Below are positions 36,891 to 44,991 of a DNA stretch of 64,000 nucleotides, in pieces. Below the pieces are notes generated by a model. It was not told where the DNA came from. It saw only the letters and a program-made list of their open reading frames with translations, and did no database searches. How positions within the stretch are numbered: the stretch's first letter is position 1; each line of letters opens with the position of its first letter. This DNA is from Aquibacillus sediminis. GTDB taxonomy: Bacteria; Bacillota; Bacilli; Bacillales; Amphibacillaceae. A program made the translations under genes and the position numbers. Location: contig NZ_SZNM01000010.1 in NCBI RefSeq assembly GCF_005870085.1, positions 61,302-125,301 on the forward strand, written 5' to 3'.

Positions 36891-37289
36891 ATGAATCAGT
36901 GGAGACCACCGTATATGCCGCCACCATATGCACAACAGCAAGAAATGAATCCTGTCTATGATAATCAATTTGCAAATCCTATGTTACCTAATCAACCAAA
37001 CCAGTCTAGTCAACCTAATATGCCACAGCAACCAATTACACCTTTTGATTATTTTGCTAAGCCGCAACAACCATCGACATGGGCCGGTCACCCTCCGCCA
37101 ATGCAAGGGGAGGCACAACCTCCGTTATGGAATCAAAAGCCAAATGGGGTGATGAGTTACTTCCAAGATAAAGATGGTCAGGTCGATATTGATAAAATGT
37201 TGAACACTGTTGGTCAGGCGGCAGCTACATTTCAACAGGTATCCCCATTGGTGAAAGGACTTGGTTCCTTTATGAAAGGTTTTAAATAA
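36891..37289 (+). CDS. YppG-like protein
   Basis: A 132-residue protein with a Pro/Gln/Asn/Met-rich N-terminal two thirds (PPYMPPPYAQQQ, QPNMPQQPITPFDYF). The conserved C-terminal segment is YFQDKDGQVDIDKML followed by QQVSPLVKGLGSFMKGFK, which matches the YppG family of Bacillus. The low-complexity part resembles spore-coat-type proteins, but a coat role is only a suggestion. It has an aaaaggggtg site and is followed by a strong terminator. Confidence 0.7.
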   Translation: MNQWRPPYMPPPYAQQQEMNPVYDNQFANPMLPNQPNQSSQPNMPQQPITPFDYFAKPQQPSTWAGHPPPMQGEAQPPLWNQKPNGVMSYFQDKDGQVDIDKMLNTVGQAAATFQQVSPLVKGLGSFMKGFK

Positions 37290-37293
37290 TCTT

Positions 37294-37328
37294 AAAAATC
37301 CTTGTCGATAAAGTCGACAAGGATTTTG
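37294..37328 (+). terminator. Terminator of the YppG-like gene
   Basis: AAAATCCTTGTCGA and TCGACAAGGATTTT form a 14-bp perfect stem. The following 37329-37522 shows no supported gene. Confidence 0.85.
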
Positions 37329-37522
37329 TATGTATTGTGGCAAAATAATAACTTTATTAGAAGAGACCTAGTTTATTCTGTATTAAATGAGGTTATTTAT
37401 TTGGAATTAGATATAAATAAAGATATAGTATTTTTTGAGTATTATTTTTTATCAAACGTTGTTGATGCTAAGATTGTTATTTGCTATTCATTTAGCATAG
37501 ATCAACATAAAGGAGTTAAAAA

Positions 37523-38209
37523 ATGATAGGGTGTCTGTGTATTCATGGCTTTACAGGTGGTAGCTATGAAGTGGAGCCATTAGCAATGTATTTAAAGGAG
37601 AAAACAGATTGGAACATTGTTGCCCCTTCTCTACCAGGTCATGGAGAGGAGCTTCAATTAAAATCGGTTACATATGAGGAATGGATTGCTACTTGTGAAG
37701 AAGAACTTGAACGATTAAGTCGTAGTTGTGATCAACTATACCTTATTGGATTTTCAATGGGAGGAATGATCGCAGCTTATTTAGCTGCAAAGTATAATGT
37801 GAGTAAGCTTGTGCTTTTATCGCCCTCAAGAAAATATATTAGTGTGAAGCAAATGGCAATGGATATCACAACCATTTTCAGAGAAGGAATAACGGGCGAA
37901 CTAAAAGATGACGAAGTGTTTCAGCGTTATGTACATAAAAAAGGTTCTGTTCCGTTACGATCCATGGTTGAATTTATCAAGTGTATGCGATTTACTAAAT
38001 CATCATTACATGGGGTTACCTGTCCAGTGTTTATAGCGCAAGGGATTCAAGATGGGATGGTGCCTTATCAAGCAGCTCGTGAGTTAGATGAGGAGATACC
38101 TGCAAAAACAGAAGTTGTATTTTTTTATGATTCCAAACATCATATTTGTTTAGGTGCTGATAAAGAGATCGTATTCGAAAAGGTATATGCATTTTTATCT
38201 GCTTCTTAG
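37523..38209 (+). CDS. Alpha/beta-hydrolase (carboxylesterase-like)
   Basis: A 228-residue alpha/beta hydrolase resembling the small thermostable Bacillus carboxylesterase Est30/YvaK. The oxyanion region is CIHGFTGGSYEVEPL, the nucleophile is in LIGFSMGGMIA, the acid is probably Asp in AQGIQDGMVP, and the His is in YDSKHHICL. No signal peptide is seen, so it is cytosolic. The natural substrate is not clear. The start has aaaggag upstream. It lies 49 bases before an MFS transporter gene and may be cotranscribed with it. Confidence 0.86.
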   Translation: MIGCLCIHGFTGGSYEVEPLAMYLKEKTDWNIVAPSLPGHGEELQLKSVTYEEWIATCEEELERLSRSCDQLYLIGFSMGGMIAAYLAAKYNVSKLVLLSPSRKYISVKQMAMDITTIFREGITGELKDDEVFQRYVHKKGSVPLRSMVEFIKCMRFTKSSLHGVTCPVFIAQGIQDGMVPYQAARELDEEIPAKTEVVFFYDSKHHICLGADKEIVFEKVYAFLSAS

Positions 38210-38258
38210 ATGTATACCTTCGTTTGGAATACCTGTGTTAGTATTGGAGGGTTTATTG

Positions 38259-39740
38259 TTGAAGTTAAAAAGTGACAAAACGCTAGTAAATCCACCGTTT
38301 TTCTATGGGTGGATTATTGTTTTTATCGCTGGATTTAGTGTTTTCTTCTCTGGTCCAGGGCAAACTTATTCAATATCCATATTTATCGATCATTACATAG
38401 CGGATTTCGATTATTCAAGGTCATTTGTATCTGGTATTTATTCAACCGCCACATTATGTGCAGGATTTACTTTGTTTCTAGTTGGTCGTTTAGTCGATCG
38501 ATATGGTCAGCGTGTGATGATGACCATAATAGGAACATTATTAGCGGTGGCAGCTTTTTGGAACGCGTTTATAACTGGTGCGGTGATGATGTTTATTGGG
38601 ATCTTTATGCTTCGACTATTTGGTCAAGGTTCGATGACATTGTTACCAAATACACTAGTGCCCCAATGGTTCATGAAGAAAAGGGGGAGAGCACTAAGTG
38701 TGATGACGGTAGGTAGTTTTGCTAGTGCAGCCTTGTTTCCCCCTTTGAATAATTGGTTGATCAGTAGTTTTGGCTGGAGAAGCACATGGTTAATATTAGG
38801 TTGTTTATTGTTACTTTTATTTGTGCCACTGGCATTATTGCTAGTTCGAAATCAACCCAAAGACATAGGAGAAGAACCAGATGGAACATTACGTGAAACA
38901 ATTCCTTCTCAAAAACGTTGGAACATAAAAGATGTTACCCGGATGAAGATTTTTTGGATACTGTTAGCTCTCGTATCTGTGATTGTGACAATATGGTTAG
39001 TCACTAGTTACCAGTGGCAGGTAGTAACACTCTTTTGGGGTGGGTTACTGCTAATTGTCATACCAATTGTACGCATGTTAATTAAGATTAATAGAAAAAA
39101 ACAGTCAAATCCGACAAATCCGAATGTCTCCGAAAATGAAGTGAGTTGGACTTTATCCGAAGCAATGAAAACAAGAACGTTTTGGTTTGTATTGTTTTGT
39201 ATTTGTGTTCCGTCATTAGTTAACACAGGTGTCACTTTTCATATTACTTCTATTGCTGAAGGAAAAGGTTTAACAGCGGAAACAGGTGCATTAGTTCTTT
39301 CAATGATGGCAATATTTGGTTTTCCTGTTAGTTTTGTTGTTGGTTATTTAGTTGATCGTATTTCCGTGCACTACATTTTAGCTATTACGTTTTTAGGTCA
39401 TTTCATTACGCTTGTGATTTTACTGATGACGAATACCGCATTAGGTGCGATTGTATTTGGGGTGAGTTGGGGAATTGTGAATGGATTTGAACGGATTGTT
39501 TTAAACATTGTCTGGCCCAACTACTTTGGTAAGAAGCATTTAGGAAGTATTAAAGGGATGGCGCAAACATTTATGGTCTTGTCGTCTGCTTTGGGGCCGC
39601 TTCCGTTTGGTTTATTTTTTGATTTGTTTGGTGGCTATCAAGAGATTATTGTGGTATCAATGATTTTACCGATAACGGCTGGTATTTTAGCGCTGTTATC
39701 TCCACAACCGTCGTATCAAGCATATCATCAGAAAGGATAA
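38259..39740 (+). CDS. MFS transporter
   Basis: A 493-residue major facilitator with about twelve membrane segments. The first is FFYGWIIVFIAGFSVFFSGP, characteristic of the monocarboxylate/oxalate-formate-like branch. The A-motif-like loop is GRLVDRYGQR, with a matching GYLVDRISVHY in the second half. The central loop is long and there are two extra hydrophobic stretches near its middle (FWILLALVSVIVTIWLV; LFWGGLLLIVIPIV). The TTG at 38259 has ttggaggg seven bases upstream; the upstream open frame overlaps the hydrolase gene. Substrate unknown. Confidence 0.86.
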   Translation: MKLKSDKTLVNPPFFYGWIIVFIAGFSVFFSGPGQTYSISIFIDHYIADFDYSRSFVSGIYSTATLCAGFTLFLVGRLVDRYGQRVMMTIIGTLLAVAAFWNAFITGAVMMFIGIFMLRLFGQGSMTLLPNTLVPQWFMKKRGRALSVMTVGSFASAALFPPLNNWLISSFGWRSTWLILGCLLLLLFVPLALLLVRNQPKDIGEEPDGTLRETIPSQKRWNIKDVTRMKIFWILLALVSVIVTIWLVTSYQWQVVTLFWGGLLLIVIPIVRMLIKINRKKQSNPTNPNVSENEVSWTLSEAMKTRTFWFVLFCICVPSLVNTGVTFHITSIAEGKGLTAETGALVLSMMAIFGFPVSFVVGYLVDRISVHYILAITFLGHFITLVILLMTNTALGAIVFGVSWGIVNGFERIVLNIVWPNYFGKKHLGSIKGMAQTFMVLSSALGPLPFGLFFDLFGGYQEIIVVSMILPITAGILALLSPQPSYQAYHQKG

Positions 39741-39800
39741 AAAACAGGATGGCTAGAAGTAATGGGTTCAAGCATAGGGGAAAATCGAATGAAGTAGCAA

Positions 39801-39837
39801 TAAAAAACACTCAGATTTGTTCTGAGTGTTTTTTATT
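39801..39837. terminator. Bidirectional terminator between the MFS and DegV genes
   Basis: AAAAAACACTCAGA and TCTGAGTGTTTTTT pair perfectly around TTTGT, giving T-runs on both strands between convergent genes. Confidence 0.85.
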
Positions 39838-39867
39838 TGATGTTTAATTGGCGGACACTTAGTACCT

Positions 39868-40722
39868 TTATTGATCACTAAAGAAGGCGATCACTAGTCC
39901 ACCTTCTCCAGCGTGTGTGGAGATGGTTGGTCCCATTTCTGAAAGAATCGTTTTTTTAAATGGATGGGCTTGTGTAATCTCATCGAGGACAGTTTTGGCA
40001 CGATCTTCTGCATTGCAGTGTGTCATAGCGATGACTTTTTCCTCAGCAGTTTTCGTATAATCCCCAATTTGTTCAATAAATCTACGGATTGATTTTTTAT
40101 TTCCGCGTACTTTTTCTGTCACTTCAATTGTCCCTTCATGACTTGCTCGCATCAATAGCTTTATGTTTAATGATTTTGCAATAGCCCCTTTTACTTTATC
40201 AAGTCTTCCACCACGTACTAAATTTTCCAATGTTTTTAATATAAAAAGTGTGGTTGTGTGCTCAACTCGGTCATAAAGGTGTTCAACAAGTTGTTCAAAA
40301 TCATATCCAGCTTGTAACTTTTGGCTAGCTTCATCCAGTAGAAGAATTAAGCCACTAGAGGCTGTTTTGCTATTGATTACTTCAATCTTTCTGTTTGGTT
40401 CTTGTTCAAGCAGCATATCCATTCCCATCCGCGCATGGTTATATGTACTGCTTATACCACTAGATAGACATAACATAATAATTGGTATTGATGGGTCTAC
40501 CTCTTTAAATGCTTGATAGAATTCATGAGGAGCAGGTGCAGCGGAACGTGGGAATGTTTCGTTATTTCTAAGTTTTTGATAAAACGTATTTAAATCTAAA
40601 CTCGCATCGTTATACTGTTCTTCTCCAAAATTTACGTATAGTGGGATTACTTTAATTTGTAAGTCTCTTTTTAAATTAGTTGGAAGGTCAGCGCTTCCAT
40701 CTGTCATGAGTTGGATATGCAT
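39868..40722 (-). CDS. DegV family fatty-acid-binding protein
   Basis: A 284-residue DegV protein. Family members bind a single fatty acid and some (FakB) present it to the kinase FakA for phosphorylation. Motifs are TDGSADLPTNLKRDLQIKV at the N-terminus, FPRSAAPAPHEFYQAF, the conserved Ser/Thr loop LCLSSGISSTYNHA and LENLVRGGRLDKVKG. The GEGGLVIAFF end is conserved. The ATG has ggggtgaag upstream. Single gene; whether it works with FakA cannot be told here. Confidence 0.9.
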   Translation of the reverse strand: MHIQLMTDGSADLPTNLKRDLQIKVIPLYVNFGEEQYNDASLDLNTFYQKLRNNETFPRSAAPAPHEFYQAFKEVDPSIPIIMLCLSSGISSTYNHARMGMDMLLEQEPNRKIEVINSKTASSGLILLLDEASQKLQAGYDFEQLVEHLYDRVEHTTTLFILKTLENLVRGGRLDKVKGAIAKSLNIKLLMRASHEGTIEVTEKVRGNKKSIRRFIEQIGDYTKTAEEKVIAMTHCNAEDRAKTVLDEITQAHPFKKTILSEMGPTISTHAGEGGLVIAFFSDQ

Positions 40723-40780
40723 TGGATTGCTTCACCCCAATCATAATAATTATATAAATTATATCATATTAGTATTAATG

Positions 40781-41692
40781 CTAGTTCCTTTTTCTACGTG
40801 AAATGGTGATCTGGGTTTGTTGGGAAGTACTAACCACAAACAAAAATAGTCCGAATAGAACAATTGTGCCACCGAGCCATTGTGACCAAGATATTTGCTC
40901 GCCAAGTATCCAATAGGCAAGTAGGGAAGCACCAATAGGTTCGAAAATAATACTCATGGATATGGTAGAGGTACTCACCCATTTTAATGCCCAATTGAAT
41001 AACGTATGTCCAAAGAAGGTTGGGATAATAGCTAAAGCTAAAAAGATCCACCACTGATAAGAAGAGTAACCTAAAAAAGAATGCTGATAAATTAAGTTGT
41101 ATACAATTAGAGTTAAAGAGCTGAATCCATATACAATAAATGTATAAGTCATTAATGATAAGCGTTTCCGAACATTTTGACCCATTAAAAAGTATACCGT
41201 GATCATAATCGCTCCAACTAAGGCTAGGATATCACCGAATAAAGCCAAGCCACTTATTTTAAAGTCACCCCAGCTTATTATGACACTACCTGTTAGAGCA
41301 ATGATCATACTAATGATGGTTGCGTGTGAAAATCGTTCTTTAAAAAATAGAAACGTACCAATAAATGCAAAAATTGGCTGGAGTGTAACTAAGACAACAG
41401 AACTTGCAACAGATGTATAATTTAGAGATTCAAACCAAAAAATAAAGTGAAATGCTAGAAATACACCAGCACAAATCGATAACGACCAATCCTTTTTTGA
41501 AATGGAAAGAAGCTCTTTTCTATGTTTGAAAAACACATATGGTGCCATAATAATAACGGCTAATAGTAGACGGTAATTTGCAATAATGGACGCTGGTGCA
41601 CCCTCTGCCAATTTAACAAGTACAGCAGCAGTAGATACAGCAAAGACGCCAATGATAATAGCGATAGCTGGATGAAAGGGAGGTTTATCCAT
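40781..41692 (-). CDS. EamA/DMT-family transporter
   Basis: A 303-residue drug/metabolite transporter with two EamA repeats (about residues 10-145 and 155-290) and ten probable membrane helices. The first is AIAIIIGVFAVSTAAVLVKL and the second repeat ends in EQISWSQWLGGTIVLFGLFL. The EPIGASLLAYWILGE motif is typical. The substrate is unknown. The ATG has an aggagga site eight bases upstream. It lies behind the DegV gene on the same strand with 58 bases between them (DMT first), so they may share a transcript. Confidence 0.88.
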   Translation of the reverse strand: MDKPPFHPAIAIIIGVFAVSTAAVLVKLAEGAPASIIANYRLLLAVIIMAPYVFFKHRKELLSISKKDWSLSICAGVFLAFHFIFWFESLNYTSVASSVVLVTLQPIFAFIGTFLFFKERFSHATIISMIIALTGSVIISWGDFKISGLALFGDILALVGAIMITVYFLMGQNVRKRLSLMTYTFIVYGFSSLTLIVYNLIYQHSFLGYSSYQWWIFLALAIIPTFFGHTLFNWALKWVSTSTISMSIIFEPIGASLLAYWILGEQISWSQWLGGTIVLFGLFLFVVSTSQQTQITISRRKRN

Positions 41693-42012
41693 GAAAAGTC
41701 CTCCTGTAATCTTGTTTTTTTCTTATTCTAACACTCATATGTTTGAAAATCATTCTTCACACAGGTAGAATTAGGAAGAAGAGTGTGATAAGATGTAATA
41801 ATCCATTGAGTGCTCGCTAATTGGCCTCTTCGAGTGTGAAGCAAGGCTTTTTTCACGTTAAAAGAAATATTCTAAGATTCGACATGCTCGGTTTAAAAGA
41901 TCGATCAACCTTACTTAAAAATCAATCCTAGATTGTGTTATACACGTTCGTTTAACGTGTTAGTATAAACGTGCTGAATATGAGATCTAAATAAAAGGAG
42001 TAGAATGTAAAA
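41693..42012. other. cshA leader region with an upstream terminator-like hairpin
   Basis: No gene is visible. At 41824-41852, GCCTCTTC pairs with GAAG-CA-AGGC and runs into TTTTTT in the plus direction, well before the cshA start. It could end a short leader RNA. An inverted repeat ACACGTT/AACGTGT lies at about 41942-41960. TATAAA at about 41966 may be part of a promoter. Confidence 0.35.
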
Positions 42013-43485
42013 TTGACTACATTTAGTGCATTAGGTATATCCAAATCAATTATGAAAGCTTTAGAAAAAATGGGGTTTGAAGAAGCAACTCCGATTCAAG
42101 AACAAACCATTCCATTAGGGATGCAAGGAAAAGACGTTATTGGACAAGCGCAAACTGGGACCGGTAAAACAGCAGCGTTCGGTATTCCAATGCTTGAAAA
42201 AATTGACCAAGATCAAAAAAGAATTCAAGGCCTAGTTGTTGCGCCGACAAGAGAACTTGCAATTCAAGTATCGGAAGAAATTCATCGTTTAGGTAAGTTT
42301 AAAGGTGTGCGTACACTGCCTGTATACGGTGGTCAACATATGGATCGACAAATTCGAGCGTTAAAAGACGGTCCACATATTGTTGTCGCAACACCTGGTC
42401 GTCTCCTAGACCATATCCGTAGAAAGACAATTAATATTAGTGGTGTGCATACAGCAGTATTAGATGAAGCGGATGAAATGCTTAACATGGGGTTCATTGA
42501 TGATATCCGTGATATTCTAAAGGCAATTCCTGAACAAAGACAGACATTGCTGTTCTCAGCAACTATGCCTAAAGAAATCAGAAATATTGCCGAAACCCTT
42601 ATGAAAAAGCCAGAAGAAGTAAAAGTGAAGTCTAAAGAAATGACGGTTTCAAACATTGATCAGTTTTTCGTTGAAGTACATGAAAAACAAAAGTTTGATA
42701 CACTTACAAACTTATTAGACATTCATGCACCGGAACTTGCGATTGTCTTTGGACGTACCAAGAAGAGAGTCGATGAAGTAACAGAAGGTTTACATGCCAG
42801 AGGCTTTCGTGCTGAAGGGATTCATGGTGACTTAACACAGGGTAAACGTATGTCTGTGTTAAATAAATTCAAGCACGGACGCATTGAAGTACTTGTTGCG
42901 ACAGATGTTGCGGCAAGAGGGTTGGATATTTCTGGTGTGACACATGTTTATAATTTCGATGTGCCACAAGACCCAGAAAGTTATGTGCACCGAATTGGCC
43001 GTACAGGTAGGGCTGGAAAAGCAGGGGAAGCTATTTCCTTTATTACACCAAGAGAGATGCCGCATCTTCACTTGATTGAAAAGACTACCAAAAGTAAGGT
43101 TCAACGAATGCAAGCACCTTCTATTGATGAGGCGAGACGTGGTCAACAGCAAATTACCGTTGAAAAATTAGTCTCTACCATTAATAAAAAAGACCTGCAA
43201 GATTATCGAGAGACAGCATCAGAACTATTGAATGACTATGATTCCGTTACAATCGTTGCGGCAGCATTGAAAATGTTAACGAAAGAACGTCGAAATGCAC
43301 CAGTAACTTTGACATCTGTTGCTCCTGTTAGTGTAAAGGGGTCCAAAGGTGGAAAAGGCGGTAAGAAGTTTCATCGTAATGATAAACGCAATAACTTTAA
43401 TCGCAAAGGAAAATCTGGTGGAAGAAATCGCAAATTCCAAAATAAACGCCCTTCTAATAACAAAGGGAATAGACAGCAAGGATAA
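42013..43485 (+). CDS. cshA: DEAD-box ATP-dependent RNA helicase CshA
   Basis: Unwinds structured RNA in ribosome assembly and in the RNA-degradation complex, important at low temperature. Motif I is AQTGTGKT (46-53), then PTRELA, DEAD at 151-154, SAT, and motif [14 protein letters not shown]-terminal extension holds a dimerisation segment and a basic Gly/Arg/Lys/Asn-rich tail ([18 protein letters not shown]) for RNA binding. It has 490 residues, close to B. subtilis CshA. The start is a TTG with aaaaggag about twelve bases upstream. Its place before the rhomboid/acpS block matches B. subtilis ydbR. Confidence 0.94.
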   Translation: MTTFSALGISKSIMKALEKMGFEEATPIQEQTIPLGMQGKDVIGQAQTGTGKTAAFGIPMLEKIDQDQKRIQGLVVAPTRELAIQVSEEIHRLGKFKGVRTLPVYGGQHMDRQIRALKDGPHIVVATPGRLLDHIRRKTINISGVHTAVLDEADEMLNMGFIDDIRDILKAIPEQRQTLLFSATMPKEIRNIAETLMKKPEEVKVKSKEMTVSNIDQFFVEVHEKQKFDTLTNLLDIHAPELAIVFGRTKKRVDEVTEGLHARGFRAEGIHGDLTQGKRMSVLNKFKHGRIEVLVATDVAARGLDISGVTHVYNFDVPQDPESYVHRIGRTGRAGKAGEAISFITPREMPHLHLIEKTTKSKVQRMQAPSIDEARRGQQQITVEKLVSTINKKDLQDYRETASELLNDYDSVTIVAAALKMLTKERRNAPVTLTSVAPVSVKGSKGGKGGKKFHRNDKRNNFNRKGKSGGRNRKFQNKRPSNNKGNRQQG

Positions 43486-43501
43486 AGATAGAACAAGCAG
43501 A

Positions 43502-43532
43502 GAGGATCCACCAAGTAGATTGGTGGATCCTC
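43502..43532 (+). terminator. Hairpin after cshA
   Basis: GAGGATCCACCAA and TTGGTGGATCCTC form a perfect 13-bp stem with a 5-base loop. The T-tract is weak, so it may act as an mRNA-stabilising 3' end as well. Confidence 0.65.
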
Positions 43533-43799
43533 GTTGTGTTTGGACGCATGTTCATTATAAACTTCCACAATTTATCATTCATTTCCCTTTCACTCCATTG
43601 GCCATTTGTTCATTATTAGCTTCATCCTATCACAGGAACGCCCCCAGGATAGAAATCCACTTCAACATTACAAGAAATGAATAGATAGTATAATTAAACG
43701 TTGTGGCATTTTGTAAATGGGTTATGATTTTTTTCCAAACAACATGAACTTTGTATAGACCAAATGTGAGCGCGGTCCGAAGACATGGTTCCTAGATAG

Positions 43800-44010
43800 A
43801 AATCTCAAACTAAAGAAACGTGCACATTAAAAGTGGATTTCACCTCTAATATAGACGAAAAGGGATTAAACGTGCACATCTAGCCTACAAATTGCTCCAA
43901 AAGTACACGAAAACTAAAGAAATGTGTACATCTCGCTTTAATTTTCGTGAATATGAGCAATTTACTTAAGGTTTATGTTGGGTTCTATATTTATTACGAT
44001 AACTCAACAT
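43800..44010. repeat. Inverted partial copies of the dispersed repeat modules
   Basis: Read on the minus strand, 43810-43877 matches the GTGCACG modules at 19156 and 19261 (shared words TTTTCGTCTATAT, GGTGAAATC-like, GTGCACGTTTCTTTA). A second partial copy is at about 43912-43950. Directly beyond, at about 43965-44010, the minus strand reads GTAATAAATATAGAACCCAA, matching the flank of the element at 29580. The rest of 43533-44129 has no supported gene. Confidence 0.6.
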
Positions 44011-44129
44011 TTTTTTTGCTTAGCAAAAAATTTTTTAAGCTTATAAAATAAATGTTTTTTAATCAAAACATGCAACCATTTTCTGTTTGCATGCATCTAT
44101 ATAGGTAGCGGGGTTGGGGAGAGAGACTA

Positions 44130-44672
44130 TTGGATATTATCGAACGACTAAAGAAAAAAGATGAAACAGCATTAATGGAAGTGATGGAGGAGTATGGTTC
44201 ATATTTAGTGCGCACCATCTTTTTAATGGTGAAAGATAGGCAACTAGCGGAGGAAATTGTTCAAGACGCATTTGTTAAAGCCTATCAAAAAATTAATCAA
44301 CTACAAGAAAAGGAAAAGCTGAAGAGTTGGCTTATGACGATCGCCATTAATTTATGCCGGTCGAGGTTAAGACGCAAGCAACTGAAGCTGTTGACGATCG
44401 ATGAGAGTGATGGGCAATGGATGGATGAGCGGGAACAAACCCCTGAACAACATGTTTTAATCCTTAGTAAATTTGAAAATCTCACAGCGGCAATTATGAC
44501 CTTAGAGTATAAATATCGTGAAGTAGTAACCCTTCATTATTTTAATGAATATAGCATTACCGAGATCTCTCGAATGACAAAAACGAAAGAAAATACGGTG
44601 AAAAGTAGATTAGCACGTGCAAGAAAACAATTATATGGGTTACTTGTTGAGGAGGAAGTATGGGATGGATAA
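44130..44672 (+). CDS. ECF-type RNA polymerase sigma factor
   Basis: A 180-residue extracytoplasmic-function sigma factor. Region 2 is AEEIVQDAFVKAYQKINQL, continuing to LKSWLMTIAINLCRSRLRR. Region 4 is TLEYKYREVVTLHYFNEYSITEISRMTKTKENTVKSR, split by a normal helix-turn-helix. It should direct polymerase to its own promoter set when released from an anti-sigma factor, most likely the next gene. The start is a TTG with ggggagag upstream. The operon lies between cshA and the rhomboid gene, where B. subtilis carries ydbS-ydbT. Confidence 0.9.
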   Translation: MDIIERLKKKDETALMEVMEEYGSYLVRTIFLMVKDRQLAEEIVQDAFVKAYQKINQLQEKEKLKSWLMTIAINLCRSRLRRKQLKLLTIDESDGQWMDEREQTPEQHVLILSKFENLTAAIMTLEYKYREVVTLHYFNEYSITEISRMTKTKENTVKSRLARARKQLYGLLVEEEVWDG

Positions 44673-44991
44673 AGTGAAACAAAAAATAGATAAAGAATTA
44701 GAACAAATTCAATTTTCTTCAAAGCAACAGGTACTTCAAAAAGTAAAAAAGAAATCGTTGTTTGAACGAGGGAGACACTTGTTAAACAAAGAAGTTGAAA
44801 TCCCTCTCCTTCCTTTCACTGGTATTACGATTGCATTGATTACTGTTATTTCATTGTATCCAATGATGGAAACCAATCAGCAAACACCGATGCCAGATCG
44901 ACAAGCACCTCGTCAAGATAAAATTATTGAAAAAGGTGGTAGTTTCTATTGGGAATCGTGGTTTAATGAGGTGAAAAAGTATGAAAGTTAA
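44665..44991 (+). CDS. Putative anti-sigma factor (single-pass membrane protein)
   Basis: A 108-residue protein with a basic, helical cytoplasmic part (1-50), one membrane segment (about residues 53-73, LPFTGITIALITVISLYPM) and a short external tail rich in Pro, Gln and charged residues. No zinc-anti-sigma HxxxCxxC motif is present. The role is inferred from the 8-base overlap with the sigma gene and the topology. The ATG at 44665 has gaggaggaag upstream. It overlaps the next gene by 11 bases. It could also be an accessory subunit, with the large third protein acting as sensor. Confidence 0.6.
   Translation: MDKVKQKIDKELEQIQFSSKQQVLQKVKKKSLFERGRHLLNKEVEIPLLPFTGITIALITVISLYPMMETNQQTPMPDRQAPRQDKIIEKGGSFYWESWFNEVKKYES

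Noticed and set aside
37302..37526. 74-codon frame before the hydrolase gene
   Set aside because: It starts inside the terminator hairpin of the preceding gene and has no ribosome site. Its AT-rich composition gives chance open frames.
41800..41850. CIRCE heat-shock operator (GAGTGCT near 41808)
   Set aside because: The partner TTAGCACTC half and nine-base spacing are absent.
43349..43684. 111-codon frame over the cshA 3' end
   Set aside because: It overlaps the Gly/Lys-rich tail of cshA in another frame and runs through the terminator hairpin.
44068..44100. ECF-type promoter before the sigma gene (TGCAACC at 44071)
   Set aside because: The expected CGT-type -10 at the right spacing is not found. 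An autoregulated promoter remains possible but is not supported.
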